A DNA stretch of 41,108 bases, from positions 1-41,108 of the forward strand of contig JAFXIC010000026.1 in the NCBI GenBank assembly GCA_017533485.1, given 5' to 3'. The notes beneath the pieces were generated by a model. That model was not told the DNA's origin. It worked only from the letters and a program-made list of their open reading frames with translations, and searched no databases. The translations under genes were made by a program, and so were the position numbers. Of the stretch, positions 34,577-41,108 are shown piece by piece (within the stretch, counting starts at the first letter, position 1; the number at the start of each line of letters is the position of its first letter). This DNA is from Oscillospiraceae bacterium. GTDB taxonomy: Bacteria > Bacillota > Clostridia > Oscillospirales > Ruminococcaceae.

Positions 34577-34582
34577 TTGTTT

Positions 34583-35797
34583 TTATTCTGCCGCTTTTAC
34601 TTCAATCAGCTTTGCAATGACACGAAGAATATATACAACGTCTTCCGCAGTATATCTGTTATCTTCGTTCATATCCGCATTCTTTTTGCCTTCGGTGGAA
34701 ACGGAAACCGAAGTATCCTCCGAAATGTAACGGCTCAGCAGAATGACATCCGAAATATCAACCAGTTCATCGACATTGACATCACCCATCGAGGAAACCG
34801 GATCTCTCGGTGCAGTAGATTTCGGTACCGCAAGCCAGCCGTTTGTAATCTCTGTATACTCTATGAGACTGAGATGACCATCGGTCTCGAAATAATCCAA
34901 CTCAATCCGGATCGGGAATTCATCACCGGTCTGTGCATCCTCAGGCATCTTGAACCGGAGTTTCAAAAGCTCTCCGTCACAAACCTCTGTCTGTGTACCG
35001 GAAATACTGATACCCATCATCGCGGCATCCTTCTCCCAGTAGGAGCTGAATTCCAGACCGCCGAGTGCTGTGCCGCCTTCCAGCGAGGGTTTTCCTGCTG
35101 CATCGAGCACCGGTGTCAGCCGCTCGTCATAATACAGCTTCATACCGCATCCGCCAAAGCCGATATTTTCGAGAATATCAATCGTATATTCCTTTTCGCT
35201 TCCGGCAAGCGCATATTCTGTATCACAGCGCAATGCAGTCTTATCGCCGTCCAACACGTCACGCACCGTACCGGTTACCGTAATCGAACCGTTTGCTGTT
35301 ATGACCTGAGACAATTTGCTGTTCTGTTCGCTGTCGGAAAGAAGATCCATCACCACTTCAATGTCATAAATCGAGCCGATCTTCGCGTCATCCGGAACCT
35401 TGAAATATACGCGGAACAGCATACCGTCATCGGTATAATCCTGAACACCCGATACACCGAATGCAAGCGTCTGGGTTTCGAGATTGACCGCGGCTGCCGT
35501 ATAGCGATCTTCCGCAAGCGCTCCGAGCTGACAGTCCGGAATTGCTTGTCCATGTGTATCCTCGCTGTACAGGGGTACAAGCGCTTCATCATAATGCAGG
35601 ATAATACCACAGTTACAGAAACCCATATTGTCCGAAACCGATACGGTAAATTCTGCGACTTCACCGGCATATACTTCAGTATCTCCGCCGTAAATCTGTG
35701 CTTTTTCCGCGGCGTCAGCCTGAAGGCAGCCTCCTTTCCAGTCAATGCACGACATTGACAGGATCACTGCTGCTGCCGTAGCTAAAAGTCGCTTCAT
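34583..35797 (-). CDS. Secreted protein with two cohesin-like domains and a C-terminal dockerin
   Basis: The 404-residue protein has a signal peptide (MKRLLATAAAVILSMSC... cleavage likely near ADA-AEK). Two tandem domains follow: about 35-180 (GGDTEVYAGEVAEFTVSVSD, ILHYDEALVPLYS, end NGSITVTG) and about 190-335 (ALAGSEKEYTIDILEN, LYYDERLTPVL, end TNGWLAV). Both have the cohesin-type order of an opening GE-V strand, an L-x-YD strand and a closing TNG/ANG strand. The dockerin at about 345-398 has two calcium-loop-like repeats (DVNVDELVDISD and DMNEDNRYTAED). It would be a small adaptor in a cellulosome: held by its dockerin and able to hold two partners. The ATG at 35797 is chosen since AGGAGG lies 7 bases upstream; an ATG two codons earlier overlaps that site. 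Confidence 0.82.
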   Translation of the reverse strand: MKRLLATAAAVILSMSCIDWKGGCLQADAAEKAQIYGGDTEVYAGEVAEFTVSVSDNMGFCNCGIILHYDEALVPLYSEDTHGQAIPDCQLGALAEDRYTAAAVNLETQTLAFGVSGVQDYTDDGMLFRVYFKVPDDAKIGSIYDIEVVMDLLSDSEQNSKLSQVITANGSITVTGTVRDVLDGDKTALRCDTEYALAGSEKEYTIDILENIGFGGCGMKLYYDERLTPVLDAAGKPSLEGGTALGGLEFSSYWEKDAAMMGISISGTQTEVCDGELLKLRFKMPEDAQTGDEFPIRIELDYFETDGHLSLIEYTEITNGWLAVPKSTAPRDPVSSMGDVNVDELVDISDVILLSRYISEDTSVSVSTEGKKNADMNEDNRYTAEDVVYILRVIAKLIEVKAAE

Positions 35798-35844
35798 GTC
35801 CATTCCTCCTTAAACATACTGTTTTCCTCAGTATCTGTATGTTA

Positions 35845-35873
35845 ATTATACACAACTCACAGTCAAATTGCAA
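35845..35873 (-). promoter_or_regulatory. Promoter of the cohesin-dockerin gene
   Basis: Minus-strand TTGCAA (35868-35873), 17-bp spacer, perfect TATAAT (35845-35850). The 341-bp gap 35798-36138 holds only this promoter, an imperfect AACATAC/GTATGTT inverted repeat in its leader (35812-35843) and the divergent promoter at 36039-36067. No further gene is seen. Confidence 0.8.
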
Positions 35874-36038
35874 GCGCTTTTCTATGATTCTATATTTCAT
35901 ACAAATTACGATTTGTGTTTTTGGAAATATTGTACCGAAATTTCCGGTAGCATTTTCGGGATTCCGCACAAAAACTTTGCCCCCTTCCTGAATCATCGCA
36001 CATTATTTCAGAAAAATTAACCTTTATTTTATATTTTC

Positions 36039-36067
36039 TTGCAATTTCAGGAGATTTGTTTTATAAT
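36039..36067 (+). promoter_or_regulatory. Promoter of the MacA-MacB-like operon
   Basis: TTGCAA (36039-36044), 17-bp spacer, perfect TATAAT (36062-36067), about 70 bases upstream of the adaptor gene's start. Confidence 0.8.
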
Positions 36068-36138
36068 AAATCATGGACTTTCGAATGGAAAAACGTGATT
36101 TTCATTCGTCCCGATGACTACAATTTAGGAGATGCACT

Positions 36139-37605
36139 ATGAAGAAAAAACTTGTTTCCGTACTGCTGGCAGCCCTTACTGTCACAGCCCTGCCCCTGTT
36201 CTCCCTGACCGGCTGCAACAGCGCTTCCGAAATCGGTGAAGAGGAAATGCTGATCCCGACACAGCCCCTCGAACAGCAGGATCTGATGAACTTCATCAGC
36301 ACCACCGGTACTGTCGAAGGGTCCAATACCGTTCATGTTACAACCGAACTGACCGCAAAAGTCGCTACACTGAATGTCGAACTCGGAAGCGAAGTCAAAG
36401 TCGGCGATGTACTCTGTACATTCGATACCACCGAGCTCCAGAAGCAGTATGATACGCTCAAGAAAAGCTCTGACCGTATGAACGCACAGCGCGAGCGTAC
36501 CAATGAAAAACAGCAGCAGATGCTTCAGGACGCCAAACTCTCAAAATCCGAAATGCTCGAAAAAGCACAGAAAATGGTTGACCGTGCACAGAGCCAGAAA
36601 GACGCCGCACAAAATAACCTGAGCAGCATGGAAGCGCAGCTCAAGGAAATCGGTGAGGCCATCGAAAACTTTGAGTTCTCCGAGGATGATCCGGAAGCAG
36701 GTGCACTCTATAACGATTTTATCGAACAGTACAATACGATCGGTGAAAGTATTACCGAAATGCAAAACAGCATGGCGGAATTTGATGCCGCACTCGAAGA
36801 CGCAAAAAGTGCATACCGTGAAACCGAACGCGCCGCACAGGATAATATCGACGCCGCTCGCGAAGCCATCGAAGATGCACAGTTCGAAGTCGAGGATGAA
36901 TTCACTGAGCAGCTCGAAGAATTAAAGGAACAAATCGACAGCGCTGTCATCAAGGCTGATCGCAATGGTGTTGTGACCGCCCTCAATATCGCGGAAGGCA
37001 GCATCCCCGCATCCACAACGCTCATGACCATCGAAGATACCAATATCCTCCGTATCAATGTCCAGATTTCTGAAACCGATATCCTTGATGTCCACGAGGG
37101 TCAGCTCGCAACCATCCGTACCACTGCAACCGGCGATACCGAATTCACCGGAAAGGTTTCCCGTGTCGTCAATATTTACAGCGCAAACAGCAACGATATG
37201 TACGGCTATGGCTACGGCGAACCCATCGGCGGCTATTCTGCTGAAATCACCCTCGACGGCACCGGCAATCAGCTCCTGATCGGCATGAACGCAAAAGCAA
37301 AGATTGTCCTCGAAGAAAAGGAATCTGTCTTTGCCGTTCCGTATGACGCAATCGGAGAAACTGAAGACGGCGAAAACTGTATCTATATCGCGGAAGAAAG
37401 CGGCGATGCCTATACTGTCCGCTGTATCACGGTCGAAAAAGGCATGGAAGCAAACTTCATGACCGAGGTTTCCGGTAAGGAGCTCGAAGAAGGTGCGCTC
37501 GTCATCACCGACATCTCCTCCGTTTCCGAGGGCGATACCATTCAGATTACAGAAGGCTATCAGGACTACATGGACGACGCGGATGCCATGAATGCAGACT
37601 TCTGA
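36139..37605 (+). CDS. MacA-like membrane-fusion/adaptor lipoprotein
   Basis: Extracytoplasmic adaptor of an ABC exporter. The 488-residue protein has a lipoprotein signal with lipobox LTGC (Cys26). The first half of a lipoyl-like beta domain (TVEGSNTVHVTTELTAKVA) is followed by LNVELGSEVKVGDVLCTFD. A long charged alpha-helical hairpin spans about 105-270 (EKQQQMLQDAKLSKSEMLEKA and later repeats rich in Glu/Gln/Ala). The second lipoyl half (VIKADRNGVVTALNIAEGS) and a beta-barrel/membrane-proximal domain complete it. AGGAG lies 7 bases before the ATG. It is first of three genes with an ATPase and a MacB-type permease. Confidence 0.92.
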   Translation: MKKKLVSVLLAALTVTALPLFSLTGCNSASEIGEEEMLIPTQPLEQQDLMNFISTTGTVEGSNTVHVTTELTAKVATLNVELGSEVKVGDVLCTFDTTELQKQYDTLKKSSDRMNAQRERTNEKQQQMLQDAKLSKSEMLEKAQKMVDRAQSQKDAAQNNLSSMEAQLKEIGEAIENFEFSEDDPEAGALYNDFIEQYNTIGESITEMQNSMAEFDAALEDAKSAYRETERAAQDNIDAAREAIEDAQFEVEDEFTEQLEELKEQIDSAVIKADRNGVVTALNIAEGSIPASTTLMTIEDTNILRINVQISETDILDVHEGQLATIRTTATGDTEFTGKVSRVVNIYSANSNDMYGYGYGEPIGGYSAEITLDGTGNQLLIGMNAKAKIVLEEKESVFAVPYDAIGETEDGENCIYIAEESGDAYTVRCITVEKGMEANFMTEVSGKELEEGALVITDISSVSEGDTIQITEGYQDYMDDADAMNADF

Positions 37606-37624
37606 TCGGGAGGAGCATCATAGC

Positions 37625-38380
37625 ATGAGTAATTTTATCATTGACATGACAGATATCTACAAGCGTTACTTTATCGGACGCCCCAATGAACTCCAGATCC
37701 TGAACCGGATTACCCTTCAGGTCAAAAAGGGTGAGTTTGTTGCCATCGTCGGACCGTCGGGCTCCGGTAAGTCTACGCTGATGAATATCATCGGCGCACT
37801 CGATAAGCCAACCGAAGGAACCTACTGTCTCAACGGCACCGATATCGGTAAGCTCTCCGATAAAGAGCTTTCGAATATCCGAAACCGTGAAATCGGCTTC
37901 GTCTTCCAGACCTTTAACCTCATCCCCCGTGCCAATGCACTCAAAAACGTCGAGCTGCCCATGATGTATGCCGGAACGTCCGCACGGGAACGTACTGCGC
38001 GTGCAAAAGAACTCCTCAAGCTCGTCGGTATGGAAGATCGTATGACGCATAAACCCAACGAGCTTTCCGGCGGTCAGAAACAACGTGTCGCAATCGCCCG
38101 CGCAATGGCGAACAATCCCTCGATTATCTTAGCGGATGAGCCGACCGGTGCGCTCGACAGTAAGACCGGACGTATGGTCATGGATATCTTCCATAAGCTC
38201 CACCGCGAAGAAGGGAAAACCGTCGTCCTCATCACACACAGTCCGGAACTTGCATCCGAAACCGAACGCACCATCTCCATCTATGACGGTGCAATTACCT
38301 CGGATGTTCAGAATCCGAAGTATCAAAGTGCAGCCGCGCCGACCGAATCCGATCAAAGTGGCGAGGAGGTGACAGCATGA
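37625..38380 (+). CDS. MacB-type ABC transporter ATP-binding protein
   Basis: The 252-residue ATPase of the MacB/LolD class has Walker A GPSGSGKSTLMN, Q-loop FVFQTFNLIPR, signature LSGGQKQRVAIARAM, Walker B IILADEPTGALDSKTG and switch His in VLITHSPELA. The ATG at 37625 follows GGGAGGAG by 9 bases; the frame is open 11 codons further but overlaps the upstream gene's stop. Its stop codon overlaps the permease ATG (ATGA), so the two are translationally coupled. Confidence 0.95.
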   Translation: MSNFIIDMTDIYKRYFIGRPNELQILNRITLQVKKGEFVAIVGPSGSGKSTLMNIIGALDKPTEGTYCLNGTDIGKLSDKELSNIRNREIGFVFQTFNLIPRANALKNVELPMMYAGTSARERTARAKELLKLVGMEDRMTHKPNELSGGQKQRVAIARAMANNPSIILADEPTGALDSKTGRMVMDIFHKLHREEGKTVVLITHSPELASETERTISIYDGAITSDVQNPKYQSAAAPTESDQSGEEVTA

Positions 38381-39705
38381 GTTTTCTCGAAAGCATTAAA
38401 ACCGCGCTTTCGTCTATTGCTGCAAATAAGATGCGCTCTCTGCTGACGATGCTCGGTATTATTATCGGTATCAGTGCTGTCATTACCATCACCACACTCG
38501 GCAGCTCTCTGACCGCTACCATCCAGAATGCATTCTCCGTTCTCGGCGCCAATTATTTTGATGTCTATGTCGAAGAAGAATGGCTGTACGATGAAGAAAC
38601 GGATAGCTGGTACCCGAATTCCGAAGCCAATCTCGAAGACAATCTCATTACAACGGAGATGCTCGATCGGCTCTATACCCAGTATCCCGATTGCTATTAC
38701 AACGCTTCCGTGGAAAATGTCGGCAGCGCTTCCACAACCAATGCGCTCAAGGAAACCATTAACCTCCGGATCGACGGCATCATGGACGGCTATCTCTCCT
38801 ACAATGATTTCGATTTAGTTGCCGGAAGAAATATTACGCTGCGCGATAATATCGAAGAAAAATATTCCGCGCTCGTTTCCGATATCTTCGTCAGACAATA
38901 TTTCAAACATAACGAAGAACCGATCGGTAAAACCATTGCCGTCATTGATGACAACGGTATTTCGCGTGATTTCACTATCGTCGGCGTCTACCAGTATTCC
39001 GAAATCTATCAGCGTCTGGTCATGGGAGATTCACGGGAAGACGATATGACTACCGATATCCTCATCCCCTATATCACCGCCTTTTCTATGATGAACAGAG
39101 AATTCAACGGCTTCGAATACCTGACGCTGACCTGTAATTCCACAAAGCAGGCAGAAGACCTCACGAATGAACTCAGAAGCTTCTTTGAGGCGGAATATGC
39201 CGATACCCCCGGTATCAGCTGTAACATATACAGCAGCCTCGAAGAACTCGATATCATCTCTACCGTCATCAATGTCGTAACCATCGTCATTTCTATCATT
39301 GCAGCAATCTCGCTGCTGGTCGGCGGCGTCGGCGTTATGAATATCATGCTCGTCAGCGTCACGGAGCGAACCCGTGAAATCGGTATCCGAAAAGCACTCG
39401 GTGCGAAAAGCAGCAATATCCGCCTTCAGTTCGTCATCGAGGCAATCACCATCTGTCTCATCGGCGGTATTATCGGTATTATTATCGGTATATGGAACGG
39501 CGAGATATTCGGATTTATTGCAAAATTCCTCATCCAGCAGAATGAAGAATTCGGCGTTCTCTTCCGTACCATCAAAATTACGCCCTCTATTGGTGCAATC
39601 CTGATTTCGATTACGTTCTCAACCCTCATCGGCATCTTCTTCGGACTCTATCCCGCAAGCAAAGCAGCAAAAATGAATCCGATTGATGCACTCCGTTACG
39701 ACTGA
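38377..39705 (+). CDS. MacB-type ABC transporter permease
   Basis: The 442-residue protein has one N-terminal membrane helix (LLTMLGIIIGISAVITITTLG). A large extracytoplasmic MacB_PCD domain of about 230 residues follows, then three C-terminal FtsX-type helices (VVTIVISIIAAISLLVGGVGVMNI, ITICLIGGIIGIIIGIW, ILISITFSTLIGIFFGLYPA). The cytoplasmic turn VTERTREIGIRKALGAK and the end NPIDALRYD are typical of the family. The substrate is unknown; no two-component system or immunity gene is adjacent. A very strong terminator follows. Confidence 0.94.
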   Translation: MSFLESIKTALSSIAANKMRSLLTMLGIIIGISAVITITTLGSSLTATIQNAFSVLGANYFDVYVEEEWLYDEETDSWYPNSEANLEDNLITTEMLDRLYTQYPDCYYNASVENVGSASTTNALKETINLRIDGIMDGYLSYNDFDLVAGRNITLRDNIEEKYSALVSDIFVRQYFKHNEEPIGKTIAVIDDNGISRDFTIVGVYQYSEIYQRLVMGDSREDDMTTDILIPYITAFSMMNREFNGFEYLTLTCNSTKQAEDLTNELRSFFEAEYADTPGISCNIYSSLEELDIISTVINVVTIVISIIAAISLLVGGVGVMNIMLVSVTERTREIGIRKALGAKSSNIRLQFVIEAITICLIGGIIGIIIGIWNGEIFGFIAKFLIQQNEEFGVLFRTIKITPSIGAILISITFSTLIGIFFGLYPASKAAKMNPIDALRYD

Positions 39706-39729
39706 TCGTATTCGTATCCGTCAAGCTCC

Positions 39730-39772
39730 AAATCGGACAGTCTGTCAGCCTATGACAGCTGTCCGATTTTTT
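39730..39772 (+). terminator. Terminator of the MacA-MacB-like operon
   Basis: AAATCGGACAG (39730-39740) and CTGTCCGATTT (39759-39769) form a perfect outer stem, and CTGTCA/TGACAG (39742-39747, 39753-39758) a stacked inner stem, followed by TTTT. Confidence 0.92.
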
Positions 39773-39788
39773 ATCCGATATATAAAAC

Positions 39789-39822
39789 ATCGCCCCCAGG
39801 TTCCGTAGAACTTGGGGGCGAT
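39789..39822 (-). terminator. Terminator of the Thr-rich surface protein gene
   Basis: ATCGCCCCCAGGTTC (39789-39803) pairs with GAACTTGGGGGCGAT (39808-39822) with one G-T position and a 4-base loop. On the minus strand it is followed by GTTTTATA. It lies 44 bases beyond the stop of the minus-strand gene. Confidence 0.85.
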
Positions 39823-39866
39823 TGCTTTCGATGACTCTGCGTCTGGAATCAGAAGCCGATTTCAGC

Positions 39867-41108
39867 TTATGCTTCTTCTTCCGCGTCCTTGCGCTTGCGT
39901 ACTGCAAATGCCGCAGCAGCAGCCATCAGCATCATGACAACTGCACCAATCGGCTCACTGGAACCGGTCTGTACGGACGGTGCCGGTGTGGTTCCGTTGA
40001 CCTTCGTGGTGGTCTGCGTGGTTGTTGCGGCTGTACCGGTCGTCGTCGTGGTAGTAGTTGTCGTAGTGGTGGTGGTGGTCGTTGTCTCAGACGTTGTTGT
40101 GGTAGTAGTGGTGGTAGTCGTCTCAGACGTTGTTGTGGTGGTAGTAGTGGTCGTCGTCTCAGACGTTGTTGTGGTGGTAGTAGTGGTCGTCGTCTCAGAC
40201 GTTGTTGTAGTGGTGGTAGTAGTGGTCGTCGTCTCAGACGTTGTTGTGGTAGTAGTAGTGGTCGTGGTCTCAGACGTTGTTGTGGTGGTAGTGGTGGTCG
40301 TTGTCTCAGACGTTGTGGTGGTAGTAGTAGTGGTGGTCGTCTCAGACGTTGTTGTGGTGGTAGTAGTGGTCGTCGTCTCAGACGTTGTTGTGGTGGTAGT
40401 AGTGGTCGTCGTCTCAGACGTTGTTGTGGTGGTAGTAGTAGTGGTCGTCGTCTCAGTCGGTGTGGTTGTAGTTTCTGTTGTTGTGGTTGTCGTAGTAGTT
40501 GTTGTTTCGGTCGGAGTCGTGGTTACAGTTGTTTCGGTCGGAACGGTAGTTGTTGTCGTTTCCGTAGTTGTCGTGGTTTCTCCAATGGTAAGCGTCGAGC
40601 TTGCTGTGGTCTTAGAATTACCGTCTGCGTCCTCCGTCGATGCAACTGTGGTCACTGTGGTTTCGGTTGTGGTGGTCGTTGTTTCGGTTGTAGTAGTGGT
40701 AGTTTCGGTTGTAGTAGTCGTGGTTTCAGTTGTAGTAGTCGTGGTTTCAGTTGTAGTAGTCGTTGTTTCAGTTGTAGTAGTGGTAGTTTCGGTCGTAGTA
40801 GTCGTGGTTTCAGTTGTAGTGGTGGTTGTTTCGGTCGTAGTAGTCGTAGTTTCGGTTGTGGTGGTCGTGGTTTCGGTCGTAGTAGTTGTTGTTTCGGTCG
40901 TAGTCGTCGTGGTTTCAGTTGTAGTAGTGGTTGTTTCGGTTGTAGTAGTCGTAGTTTCAGTTGTAGTAGTGGTAGTTTCGGTCGTAGTGGTGGTAGTTTC
41001 GGTCGTAGTAGTCGTGGTTTCAGTTGTAGTAGTGGTAGTTTCGGTTGTAGTAGTCGTGGTTACGGTCGTAGTGGTGGTAGTTTCGGTTGTGGTAGTGGTT
41101 GTTTCAGT
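39867..41108 (-). CDS. Thr-rich repeat surface protein with sortase-like C terminus, 5' end outside the window
   Basis: The minus-strand frame stays open from 39867 to the right window edge, so the N terminus is missing. An internal GTG at 40655 is only a Val within the repeats, not a start. From the edge to about 40655 the protein is 7-residue Glu-Thr6 units. A non-repetitive island (STEDADGNSKTTASSTLTIG) follows, then about ten 12-residue Ser-Glu-Thr10 units. The C terminus is GTTPAPSVQTGSSEP, then hydrophobic IGAVVMMLMAAAAAFAV and RKRKDAEEEA. That is the layout of a wall-sorted protein, with SVQTG in place of LPxTG. Such Thr stalks are usually heavily O-glycosylated and hold an N-terminal domain away from the cell. 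Confidence 0.85.
   Translation of the reverse strand, partial: TETTTTTTETTTTTTVTTTTTTETTTTTTETTTTTTETTTTTTETTTTTTETTTTTTETTTTTTETTTTTTETTTTTTETTTTTTETTTTTTETTTTTTETTTTTTETTTTTTETTTTTTETTTTTTETTTTTTETTTTTTETTTTTTETTVTTVASTEDADGNSKTTASSTLTIGETTTTTETTTTTVPTETTVTTTPTETTTTTTTTTTETTTTPTETTTTTTTTTTTSETTTTTTTTTTSETTTTTTTTTTSETTTTTTTTTTSETTTTTTTTTTSETTTTTTTTTTSETTTTTTTTTTTSETTTTTTTTTTSETTTTTTTTTTSETTTTTTTTTTSETTTTTTTTTTTTTTTTGTAATTTQTTTKVNGTTPAPSVQTGSSEPIGAVVMMLMAAAAAFAVRKRKDAEEEA
40085..40455 (-). repeat. 36-bp tandem repeat array within the Thr-rich gene
   Basis: About ten copies of a 36-bp unit beginning CTCAGACGTTGTTGTGG on the plus strand, each coding Ser-Glu followed by ten Thr. One or two copies are 3 bp longer (eleven Thr). 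Several copies are identical at DNA level, which suggests recent duplication or gene-conversion-like homogenisation. Confidence 0.9.
40660..41108 (-). repeat. 21-bp tandem repeat array within the Thr-rich gene
   Basis: About 21 copies of a 21-bp unit (plus strand like GTAGTAGTCGTGGTTTCAGTT) coding Glu followed by six Thr. The array continues past the window edge. The third positions vary between copies (GTA, GTG, GTC, GTT for Thr on the opposite strand) more than in the 36-bp array. One unit near 41062 has Val in place of Glu. Confidence 0.9.

Noticed and set aside
34565-35758. 397-codon plus-strand frame opposite the cohesin-dockerin gene
   Set aside because: Shadow frame without domain or ribosome site; it would begin inside the shared terminator.
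40085-41108. CRISPR-like array
   Set aside because: The repeats are in-frame coding repeats with 21- and 36-bp periods and no unique spacers.

Overview
The window looks like chromosome of a cellulolytic or fibre-degrading Firmicute of the Oscillospiraceae, most likely Ruminococcus or a close relative. The evidence is a cellobiose phosphorylase, two secreted proteins ending in dockerin modules (one also carrying two cohesin-like domains), a Thr-rich wall-anchored surface protein, an ECF transporter module and the Gram-positive style ecfA1-ecfA2-ecfT-truA gene order. Nothing clearly marks a phage, plasmid, insertion sequence or CRISPR array.

Left part (1-9.3 kb). A partial tRNA-Tyr and a tRNA-Thr share a consensus promoter. 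They are followed by a dockerin protein and metG. A zinc-ribbon/PH-like membrane protein diverges from a 70-residue XRE regulator, and two near-identical palindromes sit exactly on the zinc-ribbon gene's promoter. Then come cellobiose phosphorylase (GH94), an ECF substrate-binding subunit coupled to type III pantothenate kinase (so probably a pantothenate transporter), and a deoxyinosine-type DNA glycosylase.

Middle (9.3-28.4 kb), all on the minus strand. In transcription order: a small membrane protein; topoisomerase IV (parE, parC); ruvC-ruvA-SseB-like-ruvB; a C39-like cysteine-peptidase-fold protein; a phosphohexomutase homologue whose catalytic motifs are nearly all replaced; an rRNA-methyltransferase-like protein; ecfA1-ecfA2-ecfT; truA; a DUF5711 beta-propeller protein; a CvpA-like membrane protein; and clpE. 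The EcfA1A2T module here could energise the S component encoded 7 kb away.

Right part (28.6-41.1 kb). Two unknown bitopic membrane proteins are followed by a surface-polysaccharide acylation cassette of DHHW lipoprotein, MBOAT acyltransferase and second DHHW protein. Next come the double-cohesin/dockerin protein, a MacA-MacB-type tripartite ABC exporter, and a Thr-rich stalk protein with two kinds of DNA tandem repeat and a sortase-like C terminus that runs off the window.

The items most worth a second look are the degenerate phosphohexomutase (catalytic Ser replaced by Asp), the two-palindrome switch at 4.2 kb, the small cohesin-cohesin-dockerin protein, the DHHW-MBOAT-DHHW cassette with an attenuator-like leader, and the repeat-built Thr stalk. 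All function calls rest on motif recognition by eye; no database search was run.
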